Below are positions 8,598-16,883 of a stretch of 64,000 nt of DNA, piece after piece; positions within the stretch are counted from its first letter, which is position 1; each line of letters begins with the position of its first letter. The stretch is from contig NZ_CP094469.1 in the NCBI RefSeq assembly GCF_023347295.1, positions 992,001-1,056,000 on the forward strand, read 5' to 3'. The notes beneath the pieces are model-generated. The model did not search any database, had not been told where the DNA came from, and saw only the letters and a program-made list of their open reading frames with translations. The translations under genes and the position numbers were made by a program. The DNA comes from Faecalibacterium sp. I3-3-33 (GTDB taxonomy: Bacteria; Bacillota; Clostridia; Oscillospirales; Ruminococcaceae).

Positions 8598-9581
8598 TCA
8601 CTCTGCCTGTATCTCTTCCACCAGCGGCAGATAGTCGGCACAGTATTTCCGGTACAGCGGCTGCACCAGCTGCCGGAAGTTCTGCATTTCTTCTTCGGGC
8701 AGCGGCAGCTCAAAGCAGCCGCCTGCAATGGCTGCCTTGCGGGCGGCAGTTTCTTCCTGCGCCCAGAGCTGGCGCTCGTACTGCGCCGATGCCCGGGCGC
8801 ACGCTTGCAGGATCTGCCGGTATTCCTCCGGCAGTGCGTCCCATGTGCGGCCGGAAGCCAGCTGCACCTCCGGTACGCGGCTGTGCTCATCGGTCATATA
8901 GTACCGCGCAACCTTGTAGTGCTCCATGGAATAGTAGGCCGGCCAGTTGTTCTCAGCGGCATCGACCTGCCCGGTCTCAAGCGCCGAGTACACATCGCTG
9001 TACGCCGTGGTCTCCGGCACTGCACCCAGCAGGCGGATCATGTCGATCACAATCTGCGAATCCTGCACGCGGATGGTCTTGCCCTGTAAATCGTTCAGGC
9101 TGCGCACTGGCTGACGGGCATAAAACGAGCGGGCACCCGCGTCGTACCAGCTCAGGCCCACCCGCCCCTGTGCGGTAAAGTCCTGCAAAAACTCTGCCCC
9201 GATGCTGCCGTCCAGCACGCGCCACATGTGGTCGGCATCCCGGTAGAGATACGGCAGCAGCACGTTGAGCCGGGGCAGATCGTCCGTGGCCACCGAGAGC
9301 GACACACGCGCAAAATCTACGCCGCCAATGGCAAGCTGTTCCCACACCTGCTGTTCCGAGCCGTACTCGCCGTTCGCTTTGACCTGAATGACCACCTTGC
9401 CCCCGGTCTGCTGCTGCACAAGGTCCGCAAAATACTGTGCGCCCTGCGTAGTGGGGTACCCGGCGGGCTGGTTATCGGCATAGGTCAGCACATAGTCCGG
9501 TGTGGTCGGCAGCTTTGCGGTACAGCCTGCCAGCTGCAAAGCCGCAAAGCCCAGCCCGGCTAAAAAAGTCCGTCTGCGCAT
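8598..9581 (-). CDS. dctP: TRAP-type C4-dicarboxylate/acid substrate-binding lipoprotein (DctP family)
   Basis: A 327-residue extracytoplasmic solute receptor. The N-terminus MRRRTFLAGLGFAALQLAGC carries a lipobox with Cys20 and an RRxFL start that resembles a Tat signal. The body has the DctP pattern: GAQYFADLVQQQTGGKV, the GGVDFARV segment and DLQGKTIRVQDSQI with the ligand-carboxylate Arg, then a long terminal helix. DctP works with the DctQ and DctM membrane subunits, but neither is intact here; only 30 codons of a dctM-like gene remain upstream. It may serve a permease elsewhere or be an orphan. Substrate unknown. Confidence 0.85.
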   Translation of the reverse strand: MRRRTFLAGLGFAALQLAGCTAKLPTTPDYVLTYADNQPAGYPTTQGAQYFADLVQQQTGGKVVIQVKANGEYGSEQQVWEQLAIGGVDFARVSLSVATDDLPRLNVLLPYLYRDADHMWRVLDGSIGAEFLQDFTAQGRVGLSWYDAGARSFYARQPVRSLNDLQGKTIRVQDSQIVIDMIRLLGAVPETTAYSDVYSALETGQVDAAENNWPAYYSMEHYKVARYYMTDEHSRVPEVQLASGRTWDALPEEYRQILQACARASAQYERQLWAQEETAARKAAIAGGCFELPLPEEEMQNFRQLVQPLYRKYCADYLPLVEEIQAE

Positions 9582-9641
9582 GGTGTCTCCCTCCCTTTGC
9601 AGATAGTATAGCGCACAAGACTGCCTTTGTGCAAGAGACAG

Positions 9642-9681
9642 AAAAAGGCGGTGCCTGCCGCAAAGCAGGTACCGCCTTTTT
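9642..9681. terminator. bidirectional intrinsic terminator
   Basis: AAAAAGGCGGT/ACCGCCTTTTT with an inner CCTGC/GCAGG stem and a short loop, A-run on one side and T-run on the other. It separates the dctM remnant from dctP on the minus strand, so the two were not one transcript in this arrangement. Confidence 0.8.
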
Positions 9682-9719
9682 AGGAGAAGAAGAATACGAA
9701 CAAGAAGGAGATGTCTCAG

Positions 9720-9812
9720 TTACATCAGGCCCATTGCCTGCGGCAGTGCGGTAGACACTGCCGGGATAAAGGTGACCAGCAGCAGGCCGCCGATGATGGC
9801 CACATAGTACAT
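9720..9812 (-). pseudogene. 3' remnant of a TRAP large permease (dctM-like)
   Basis: Thirty codons plus stop read MYYVAIIGGLLLVTFIPAVS followed by TALPQAMGLM. This is the hydrophobic last helix and tail that end DctM-type TRAP permeases. The rest of the gene is missing: immediately upstream lie the terminator and 3' end of a hybrid kinase gene. The remnant shows that a TRAP transporter operon once stood here and was cut by deletion or by arrival of the kinase locus. Confidence 0.6.
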
Positions 9813-9819
9813 AGGGTAT

Positions 9820-9853
9820 AAAAATAGCGGGCAGCCTTTTTGTGGTCGCCCGC
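9820..9853 (-). terminator. intrinsic terminator after hybrid kinase 1
   Basis: On the minus strand GCGGGCGACC pairs with GGCTGCCCGC and is followed by TATTTTTATA. It lies 35 bases after the kinase stop codon. Confidence 0.8.
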
Positions 9854-9887
9854 TTGGGGGAAATATGTAGGTATTAATCCGCTGGAG

Positions 9888-12731
9888 TTACGGCCTGTTC
9901 AAGTTACGCTCAATAACTTTGGTTACTTCTTCCATGTTAAGAGGCTTGGAAACATGACCGTTCATGCCTGCGTCCAGAGATGCCTGAACGTCCTCCGAAA
10001 AAGCATTTGCCGACAATGCGATGATGGGAATCTCTTCTGCATCCGAGCGGTCAGCATACATTGCTCGGATCGCCTTTGCCGCCTGATGTCCATCCATTTT
10101 AGGCATCATAATGTCCATCAGGATAATATCATAAGTGCCCGCCGGATGCTCTGCGAACAGATCAACAACTTCCTGCCCATCTGCTGCACGCGTTACTGTC
10201 ATTCCCAAATCTTCCAACAGAATCGTGGCAAGTTCGGCGTTCAGATCATTATCTTCTGCCAGAAGCACCTTGATCCCCTTCAGGTCATTGTGCTGTACAA
10301 GCGGCTTTGTTTTTTCGACTTTCTCAGCATTTGTCAATTCCATGGGAATCTCTACGGTAAAGGTTGTACCGACGCCCTTCCGGCTGTCTACTGTGATCGT
10401 GCCGCCCATCAGTTCAACATACTTCTTTGAGATGGGCATTCCCAGACCCGTGCCCTTATACTGTGTCCGTACGCCATTTTCTTCCTGTGCAAATTCGTCA
10501 AAGAGCTTTTTCTGGAACTCTTCGCTCATACCGATGCCGGTATCTTTGATCCGATAGCAAATCACGATGTGCTGTGCATCGGCTCCCGGACGGCTGCCTG
10601 CATCAAAACGGATGGTGCCGCCATCCTTGGTAAATTTCACGGCATTGTTCAGGATATTGACCAGAATTTCCCGGATACGGACGGGTTCCGTCATGACATA
10701 GGGATTTTGCAGCGGTTCACGATGCACTTCAAAGTTCAGTTCCCGGTTCAGAAGCATCCCCTTCACGATCTCAATCACGCTGTCTGTAACTGCGGTGATA
10801 TTCGCCGGAACAGGGGAAAACTCCACCTTTCCGCTCTCGATGCGGCTTATATCCAGCACATCATTCAGCAGGGACAGCAGATGGTCCGAGCTTTCCTCGA
10901 TCTTCTTCAGACAATTGTGCATTTCCGGCACAGAATCCTGATGCAATGCAATATTTGTAAAGCCGATGATGGCGTTCATAGGGGTGCGGATGTCGTGGGA
11001 CATATTGGAAAGGAATGTGCTTTTGGCTTTGCTGGCTGCTTGCGCCTGCTCTGCAAGGACAGTCATTTCTTTCGCTTTCTGCTGGGCTGCAAGCTGTAAT
11101 TTTCTGCGTGTCCGCAAGCGGTTCACGATAATGATCATTGTGACCGCCATCCACGAGATAAATACGGTGATGGCGACAGCTGTGACCGGATGCAGACGGA
11201 TCATATCTGCAAGTGTCAGATTCGTTGCTTTATAAGTGGTGTACTGTGTTGCAAGGTCTTCAACAAGATTATCCGGCATTGCGTACATTGCTTTTGTCAG
11301 GATACCTGCCAGCGCATGGTTTTCCGTAGAGGAAACCACCATGCGGTAGCTGAATGTGGGTTGTTCCAGCAGCGTGTAGGTCATTGTACCTGTTGTGTCG
11401 CTGTTGACGAATGCCTGTGCCATGCGATAGTAGACAAAGGCTGCATCCGCTTTGCCATTGCGGACAGCTTCCATCATCTCCTGACGGGTACTGCACATCA
11501 GTTTTTCCGCACCGGGTGCCAGCACATCTTCGATCGATGTGGATGCGGTCTGATTGACTGTGGTGACAACATTGATCTTCCCATCAAAGTCTCTCCGCGT
11601 CACTCTTGCCATTCGCATCGTGATATAGGGAGCGGTCAATCCCCATTCTTTGGTCTCTGCGTAATTATCCGTATCCAATCGTGCATCAATACTGATGTTT
11701 ACCGCATCCTTATTGCTTTGATATGCGATATACTCATCTCTGGTCGCAGGAACAAGAAACTCATACGAGAGTCCTGCATAGTCTGCTATCTTCCGAAAAT
11801 AGTCCGGGAGAATGCCCTTTACTTCGCCATTTTCTGTATAGGAATAGGGATACCGGGTCGGGTCGCACAGAACATGAAGGGGATTTTCCTTGGAATATTG
11901 GGCAATGATACGCTTTTCTTCTTCCGTGTACTCCAGATTTTTGGTATCGGTAGTTTCGTAGTTTTTGTTATAGAGGGTCGTTTTCCAGCTGCCTTCGGCA
12001 GCGTTCATCTGATCAATCGCATAATTTATCTTATTCAGAAGTTCAGTGTTTCCTTTTTTGACGATCACATAAAAATCACTGCTGCCGAATTTTTCAAGGG
12101 TGCGCTCATTGTTCGTTTTGCGCAGGGAACTGGTGACAATGGCATCAACCGTTCCATTCTGAAGTGCCTCTGCTATCTCCTCAGCCGAATCGAAATAGAC
12201 CGGTTTGTAAGTGAAGCCTTTGGTTCGTGCATACTCCGCAAATTCATCGTTCCGGGAGTTTCCGCGCAGGAGTGCAACACGCATCCCATCGTAGGTACTA
12301 TACTTTCCCTCAACGATGGTGCTATTATCGCTGCGGACAGTCAGGATACCATTGTTGGTTCCGATCGGACGGGAAAAATCAAATAATTCTTCGCGCTCAG
12401 GCGTTCTGCGGGCAGAAGTTACCATGTCGATCTCGCCGTCGATCAGCATCTGCTGCATTTCTTCCCAGCTTTTGTCATAGCCGACGTATTCATAGTCTAC
12501 ATCCCAGTAGCGCGCCATCAAGCGGAGAAAATCGTAGCCATAACCGCTGCGGTTTCCGTCCTCGTCCATCATGTGATAGCCGTCCATTGCAAAAAAGCCA
12601 ACCCTCACACGCTCATGCTGGCTTACTGTTTCTGCTGCGCTTGCCGAAAGAGACAGCAATGCCGTCAGCAGAAGCATCGTCATTAGAATTGCCAGACCCC
12701 CGCAAGTTCTGGCTCGCTTTGTAACATTCAT
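9888..12731 (-). CDS. hybrid histidine kinase with two periplasmic SBP_bac_3 sensor domains
   Basis: A 947-residue BvgS-like protein. A signal/TM helix (about 12-32) is followed by two solute-binding-protein-family-3 domains (about 40-260 and 285-500), the second starting after PLHVLCDPTRYPYSY. Then come a TM helix near 520, HisKA with [19 protein letters not shown], HATPase with VNILNNAVKFT, DTGIGMS and GTGLGM, and a C-terminal receiver with the phospho-acceptor Asp near 872 in LMDIMMP. It should sense a small ligand outside the membrane and pass phosphate to its own receiver. No Hpt protein or DNA-binding regulator is adjacent. Its leader carries a c-di-GMP riboswitch. Confidence 0.92.
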   Translation of the reverse strand: MNVTKRARTCGGLAILMTMLLLTALLSLSASAAETVSQHERVRVGFFAMDGYHMMDEDGNRSGYGYDFLRLMARYWDVDYEYVGYDKSWEEMQQMLIDGEIDMVTSARRTPEREELFDFSRPIGTNNGILTVRSDNSTIVEGKYSTYDGMRVALLRGNSRNDEFAEYARTKGFTYKPVYFDSAEEIAEALQNGTVDAIVTSSLRKTNNERTLEKFGSSDFYVIVKKGNTELLNKINYAIDQMNAAEGSWKTTLYNKNYETTDTKNLEYTEEEKRIIAQYSKENPLHVLCDPTRYPYSYTENGEVKGILPDYFRKIADYAGLSYEFLVPATRDEYIAYQSNKDAVNISIDARLDTDNYAETKEWGLTAPYITMRMARVTRRDFDGKINVVTTVNQTASTSIEDVLAPGAEKLMCSTRQEMMEAVRNGKADAAFVYYRMAQAFVNSDTTGTMTYTLLEQPTFSYRMVVSSTENHALAGILTKAMYAMPDNLVEDLATQYTTYKATNLTLADMIRLHPVTAVAITVFISWMAVTMIIIVNRLRTRRKLQLAAQQKAKEMTVLAEQAQAASKAKSTFLSNMSHDIRTPMNAIIGFTNIALHQDSVPEMHNCLKKIEESSDHLLSLLNDVLDISRIESGKVEFSPVPANITAVTDSVIEIVKGMLLNRELNFEVHREPLQNPYVMTEPVRIREILVNILNNAVKFTKDGGTIRFDAGSRPGADAQHIVICYRIKDTGIGMSEEFQKKLFDEFAQEENGVRTQYKGTGLGMPISKKYVELMGGTITVDSRKGVGTTFTVEIPMELTNAEKVEKTKPLVQHNDLKGIKVLLAEDNDLNAELATILLEDLGMTVTRAADGQEVVDLFAEHPAGTYDIILMDIMMPKMDGHQAAKAIRAMYADRSDAEEIPIIALSANAFSEDVQASLDAGMNGHVSKPLNMEEVTKVIERNLNRP

Positions 12732-12779
12732 AACATGTCCCCCTCCATTTTTATAACCCTGCCGCCGGAAAACAAATAA

Positions 12780-12817
12780 ACGCTTTCAAGGCATGGCGAA
12801 CCCATGACCGAAAGCGT
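12780..12817 (-). terminator. leader terminator, likely expression platform of the riboswitch
   Basis: On the minus strand ACGCTTTC pairs with GAAAGCGT around an inner TCATGG/CCATG stem with a TTCG loop, followed by TTATTTGTTTTCC. It stands about 50 bases before the kinase start codon, downstream of the aptamer, the position expected for a transcription-terminating platform. Confidence 0.6.
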
Positions 12818-12875
12818 CATCTGACTTCATAAAGCGATATTTACGGACAGCAGAAAACAGCAGGACATTATAGGT

Positions 12876-12895
12876 GCTCTGCTCTGCTCTGCTCT
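12876..12895 (-). repeat. four tandem GCTCT units in the kinase leader
   Basis: Four exact copies of the 5-mer GCTCT on the plus strand, in the untranslated leader between aptamer and terminator hairpin. Slippage here would change the leader length, not a reading frame. Confidence 0.9.
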
Positions 12896-12984
12896 GCTGT
12901 CAGTGTATCGCTGGGTATTCACCTTTGTCAACTCCTGTTTCTGGAAAACCCGCAAATCTGCTGATGACAGCAAAACAGCAATTT

Positions 12985-13062
12985 CTTACTGGCAACTGGC
13001 TGACCCGGTGGGTCCCTATAGCTTTGCGTCGCCGACTTGCGCCGGGTTTGCCTATGAACTTT
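12985..13062 (-). ncRNA. cyclic di-GMP-I (GEMM) riboswitch aptamer
   Basis: On the minus strand the leader reads GGCAAACC, then a CGGC-GCAAG-TCGG hairpin, then GACGCAAAGCTATAGGG, then a second hairpin ending in CAGCCAGTTGCC. These are the conserved parts of the GEMM-I aptamer in the right order: the tetraloop hairpin P1b, the GACGCAAAGC junction and the receptor arm ending in GCC. It lies immediately after a sigma-70 promoter and 250 bases before the hybrid kinase gene, so c-di-GMP should control that gene, probably through the terminator at 12780-12817. Confidence 0.82.
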
Positions 13063-13069
13063 TACAAAA

Positions 13070-13098
13070 AGTTTACCATAGAAATAAATCCTTGCCAA
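13070..13098 (-). promoter_or_regulatory. promoter of the riboswitch-kinase transcript
   Basis: TTGGCA (13098-13093) and TAAACT (13075-13070) are separated by 17 bases on the minus strand. Predicted transcription start near 13063 coincides with the 5' edge of the aptamer, which supports both calls. Confidence 0.7.
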
Positions 13099-13214
13099 GA
13101 CGTTTTTGAAAAAAGTCGAAAAATGTTTTGAAACAGCAAACAGAGGGGAGTGATACACCATAATCACATAGTTGAGGGAAAGAGTATATGTACGCCGCCC
13201 GCAGGCGGCAAAAG

Positions 13215-13340
13215 TCAGTCCGGGGTAAATTCCAGTTCGGCAAACTCCGCATCCGTCAGCCGTTTCAGCTTTTCGCTGGTCAGGCCGTAGACCTGCACGA
13301 TCTGCTTTCCGCTGTACCGCCTGCCGAAGGTTATGACTTT
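13215..13340 (-). pseudogene. 3' remnant of a conjugative-element gene
   Basis: The frame reads ITFGRRYSGKQIVQVYGLTS and then EKLKRLTDAEFAELEFTPD before a stop. The last 19 residues match the end of the protein at 58535-58738 (EKLKLLTDAEFAELEFPPD), and the following bases (TTTTGCCGCC, then GGGCGGCGTACATA) are shared too. No start or upstream part is present. It is a footprint of a related element in the chromosome between two kinase loci. Confidence 0.65.
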
Positions 13341-13363
13341 ATACCTACATAACGAAAAAATTC

Positions 13364-13392
13364 TTGATGGATTTCCATGGCAATGCTATAAT
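13364..13392 (+). promoter_or_regulatory. sigma-70 promoter of hybrid kinase 2
   Basis: TTGATG (13364-13369) and TATAAT (13387-13392) with a 17-base spacer. It leaves a leader of about 220 bases before the kinase start. Confidence 0.75.
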
Positions 13393-13520
13393 ACATATTA
13401 TATACACAGGTAAAAACTGTTCAAAAATGCTGCTGACAACCTGACGAGATCAATGCTGCAATGACCTTTCTATCGCAATTTTCAAAAATAGTGCCAATTA
13501 AAACGGCATCTTTGCGATAT

Positions 13521-13562
13521 GCAGTTTGCGGATGTTGCTTGTGCATTAAAAACGCAAACTGC
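13521..13562 (+). repeat. 10-base inverted repeat in the kinase 2 leader
   Basis: GCAGTTTGCG (13521-13530) and CGCAAACTGC (13553-13562) are perfectly complementary with a 22-base loop. No T-run follows, so it is not a normal terminator; it may be an RNA hairpin or a protein site in the leader. Confidence 0.6.
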
Positions 13563-13620
13563 TATAAAATCGGCAGTACGGAAATGAACTCAAACTGCGA
13601 CCGTCTGGGGCGGAGAAAGA

Positions 13621-16476
13621 TTGGATAAAATGAAAAACTCTGGAACGAGCGAAACCATGCAGACCTTGACGCGGAAAAGCGCCTGTGTGATGCTGAGCCT
13701 ACTGTTGCTACTGTCAGCCGTGCTCCCTGTGAAAGCTGCCGCGGAAACCGCCCCTGCAAAGGTTGTTCGTGTCGGCTCGTTTGAGGACACCTTCAACTAT
13801 GTCAACGAAAAGGGCGCAAGAAAGGGCTACGGCTACGAATTGCTGGCGACCTTATCCGGCTATACAGGCTGGCAGTTCGAGTATGTGACCTGCGACTGGT
13901 CAGACTGCTTTGAAAAGCTCAAAAGCGGCGAGATCGACATTATGGGCGATATTTCCTATACGGAGGACCGCGCTGAGGAGATGCTGTTTTCAGACGAGCC
14001 GATGGGAGTGGAAAAATATTACCTCTACGCCGATCTCGCGCGCGCAGACATCTCCGCCTCCGACTTCAAGACGCTGAACGGCAAAAAGATCGGCGTTCTG
14101 ATGGGAACGGAGCCGGAAGTGATGCTGACCGAGTGGGAAGAAAAATACGGTCTGGAAACGGAACACGTCAACATCTCCAACAACGAGGATGTGAAGCAAA
14201 AGCTGGCAAATCACGAGATCGACTGTTTTGTTTCGCTGGAAGAATCCTTCTGGGCAGAGCGTGGCATCTCGACCATAACCCGTGTGGGAGAATCCGGCAT
14301 CTACTATGTGATCAACAAAAACCGTCCTGATCTCAAGGAAGAACTGGACAGTGCCATGCGCGCATTGGACGAAGCTGCGCCTTTTTATACGGCGGATCTG
14401 TACAAACGATATTTCTCAATGGATTATACGCCCATCCTTACAGGGGAGGAAAAGGCGTGGCTCAAAGAGCACGGCACCATCAAGATGGGCTTTCTGACGA
14501 GTGACAGCGGCGTCAGCACCTTTGACCCTGCTACCGGGGAGCTTACCGGGGTAATCACGGACTATATTCTGTTTGCAGCAGATTGTCTGGGCAATCAGGA
14601 ACTGGAATTCCAGCTGGTCGGCTATGACAGCAAGGAAGCAGAACTGGATGCGCTGAAATCGGGCGAGATCGACATGATCTTCCATTGCGACCAGAACCCC
14701 AATCTGGCGGAAGAGTATCACTTTGCCTGTACCAACACAACGTGGACCTCCAACCTGATGGCGGTCACGAACAAACAGCACTTTAACGAAAACAATGTAA
14801 ACCGCATTGCCGTGCCCCAAAACAGTCTCTCTCTGAAAAAGTACCTTACGTTTTATTATCCGCAGTGGGAGATCGTGGACTGCGATACACAGGAGGATGC
14901 CGCAAAGCTGGTCAAAGACGGACAGGCAGATTGCTTTGTTACCGGGATCAGCAGTGAGGAAAATTATAGCAAGAAATACAGCTTTTACAGCGTTCCGCTA
15001 TTGAACCCTGTAAAATCCTGTTTTGCGGTCAATAGCGGAAACAGCAGCCTGCTGTCCATCCTGAACAAAACGATCAAGGCAATGCCGGTCAATATGCTTG
15101 TCGGCTCTATTGCTATGTATAAGAGCTCCGCGCGGAAGGTTACCCTGAGCGAATTTATAAAGGATAACTTCTTCATGGTTCTGCTGCTCAGCAGCATTGC
15201 TGTTGCAGCTGTTCTGCTCACGATTTTAAAGCTGCTCCAGAAGGCGCGTAAAGCCGAAGCTGCTGCAAGGAAAGCCGCAAACGATACGCAGGAACTGAAT
15301 GCAAAATTGCAGGTCGCCGTGGAAAAAGCGGAGAGCGCGAACCGCGCCAAGTCCACCTTCCTGTTCAATATGTCGCACGATATCCGCACCCCCATGAACG
15401 CCATTATTGGTTACGCAGACCTTGCCTCCCGGCATCTGGACGCCCCTGCAAAGCTGGAAAAATACATGGAGAACATTCAGATATGCGGACAGAACCTGCT
15501 GGTGCTGCTGAACAATGTGCTGGACCTTGCCCGCATTGAGAACGACAAGACAGAGATCGAGTATTCGGTTTCGGATGTCGAAAAAGATTTCCGTAACTGC
15601 ATTGCGATGTTCCAGAATCAGGCAGACAGCAAGGGGCAGACGCTTACGGTGACAACACATCTGCTGTATCCGTATGTCTATGTGGATATTCCGCACCTGA
15701 CCGAGATCTGCACGAACCTTGTCAGCAACGCGGTCAAATACACAGGTGCCTGCGGCACGATTCGCTGCGATGTCACGCAGAAACCCGGCAAAAAAGAGGG
15801 CTGGTGCGATACGGTGATCACGGTTGCCGATAACGGCATCGGGATGTCGCAGGAGTTCCAGAAGCACATCTTTGAGCCCTTTGAGCGGGAACGCACCTCC
15901 ACCGTCAGCAAAGTGGAGGGCAGCGGCATCGGAATGGGCATCGTGAAAAAGCTGGTCGGGCTGATGGGCGGCACTGTGGAAGTGGAGAGTAAAATCGGTG
16001 TTGGCTCCACATTTACCGTGACCATTCCCTGCCGCATTGCATCGCAGGAGGAAACACAGGCGAAACGAGAGACCACTCCTTCGGACGAAAAGAGCCTGTG
16101 CGGTGTAAAGATCCTGCTGACCGAGGACAACGACCTGAATGCAGAGATCGCCACCGAGCTGCTGCGGGAAGAAGGCTGCGCGGTAGACCGCGCAAAAGAT
16201 GGCGTGGAATGCGTGGATATGCTGGAAAAGGCTGCGAACGGAACTTACCGGCTGATCCTTATGGATATCCAGATGCCGGTGATGAACGGCTACGATGCGG
16301 CAAAAAAGATACGGCAGATGGACGACCCTCAAAAGGCAGGCATCCCCATCATTGCTATGACTGCAAATGCCTTCTCCGAAGATAAACAGGCGGTGCTGGA
16401 TGCCGGGATGAACGACCATGTTGCAAAGCCGATCAATATGAACATCCTTGTGCCGACCATCCGGAAATACCTTTGA
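13621..16476 (+). CDS. hybrid histidine kinase with two periplasmic SBP_bac_3 sensor domains
   Basis: A 951-residue protein of the same plan as the kinase at 9888-12731 but diverged. It has a signal/TM segment rich in Leu near 25-45, two SBP_bac_3 domains (about 47-270 and 285-500), a TM helix near 520-540 (FFMVLLLSSIAVAAVLLTIL), a coiled linker, HisKA ([19 protein letters not shown]), HATPase (NLVSNAVKYT, DNGIGMS, GSGIGMG) and one receiver with Asp near 881 in LMDIQMP. The start is TTG at 13621, 5 bases after GGAG; the ATG at 13630 is 14 bases away and less likely. Divergent from kinase 1; both may answer amino-acid-like ligands. Confidence 0.92.
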   Translation: MDKMKNSGTSETMQTLTRKSACVMLSLLLLLSAVLPVKAAAETAPAKVVRVGSFEDTFNYVNEKGARKGYGYELLATLSGYTGWQFEYVTCDWSDCFEKLKSGEIDIMGDISYTEDRAEEMLFSDEPMGVEKYYLYADLARADISASDFKTLNGKKIGVLMGTEPEVMLTEWEEKYGLETEHVNISNNEDVKQKLANHEIDCFVSLEESFWAERGISTITRVGESGIYYVINKNRPDLKEELDSAMRALDEAAPFYTADLYKRYFSMDYTPILTGEEKAWLKEHGTIKMGFLTSDSGVSTFDPATGELTGVITDYILFAADCLGNQELEFQLVGYDSKEAELDALKSGEIDMIFHCDQNPNLAEEYHFACTNTTWTSNLMAVTNKQHFNENNVNRIAVPQNSLSLKKYLTFYYPQWEIVDCDTQEDAAKLVKDGQADCFVTGISSEENYSKKYSFYSVPLLNPVKSCFAVNSGNSSLLSILNKTIKAMPVNMLVGSIAMYKSSARKVTLSEFIKDNFFMVLLLSSIAVAAVLLTILKLLQKARKAEAAARKAANDTQELNAKLQVAVEKAESANRAKSTFLFNMSHDIRTPMNAIIGYADLASRHLDAPAKLEKYMENIQICGQNLLVLLNNVLDLARIENDKTEIEYSVSDVEKDFRNCIAMFQNQADSKGQTLTVTTHLLYPYVYVDIPHLTEICTNLVSNAVKYTGACGTIRCDVTQKPGKKEGWCDTVITVADNGIGMSQEFQKHIFEPFERERTSTVSKVEGSGIGMGIVKKLVGLMGGTVEVESKIGVGSTFTVTIPCRIASQEETQAKRETTPSDEKSLCGVKILLTEDNDLNAEIATELLREEGCAVDRAKDGVECVDMLEKAANGTYRLILMDIQMPVMNGYDAAKKIRQMDDPQKAGIPIIAMTANAFSEDKQAVLDAGMNDHVAKPINMNILVPTIRKYL

Positions 16477-16655
16477 TGCGGAACTGATTTTTTGCAAAAA
16501 TTTTTGTCCCTGCCGGATCACTGCATGCGATACCCGCAAAAGGGAGCTTTGCCCGGACGTTTGTCCGTGACCTGCCTTTTGCAAAAAGACGCATTCACTG
16601 CCGCAAAGAAATCGGACGCGCGTGTTTTTTGTGTGAGTAAATATGTGAAAATTGA

Positions 16656-16684
16656 TTGAAAATTCTTCCTGATAATGGTAAAAT
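16656..16684 (+). promoter_or_regulatory. promoter of the lipoprotein-kinase 3 operon
   Basis: TTGAAA (16656-16661) and TAAAAT (16679-16684) with a 17-base spacer, about 200 bases before the lipoprotein start. Confidence 0.7.
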
Positions 16685-16883
16685 ATTTTTATGTCTCTCT
16701 TGTGCTGTGCCTTTTCACGGGAAAGGGGCAGTGCAAAACAGGAAGCACGCAAAAATTGCGGCATCATTTCCGTGGGCGGGTTTTACAGCGCACACTCTTG
16801 CGGGCGGTGATGTATAAGCAGTAGGCCATAGCAGCTTTGCCGCAAAGCGGCAGCTGCCCAAGAGTTGTGAGGAGAATTATTTG
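16685..16883 (+). other. long untranslated leader with hairpins, no gene seen
   Basis: Between the promoter and the start codon is a GC-rich leader of about 195 bases. It holds a long imperfect stem (TGTGCC side near 16707 with GGGGCAGTGC near 16725) and a strong hairpin just before the ribosome binding site in which CAGCTTTGCCGC pairs back with GCGGCAGCTG. I could not match it to a riboswitch class. No coding capacity is evident. Confidence 0.5.

Noticed and set aside
12870..12900. Short tandem repeat considered as a CRISPR array
   Set aside because: Units are 5 bases without spacers; no cas genes and no other array were seen in the window.
15226..16767. Long frame antisense to hybrid kinase 2, and a similar one at 18842-20413
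   Set aside because: Both lie opposite well-supported kinase domains and show only His/Gln/Val-rich composition typical of antisense frames.
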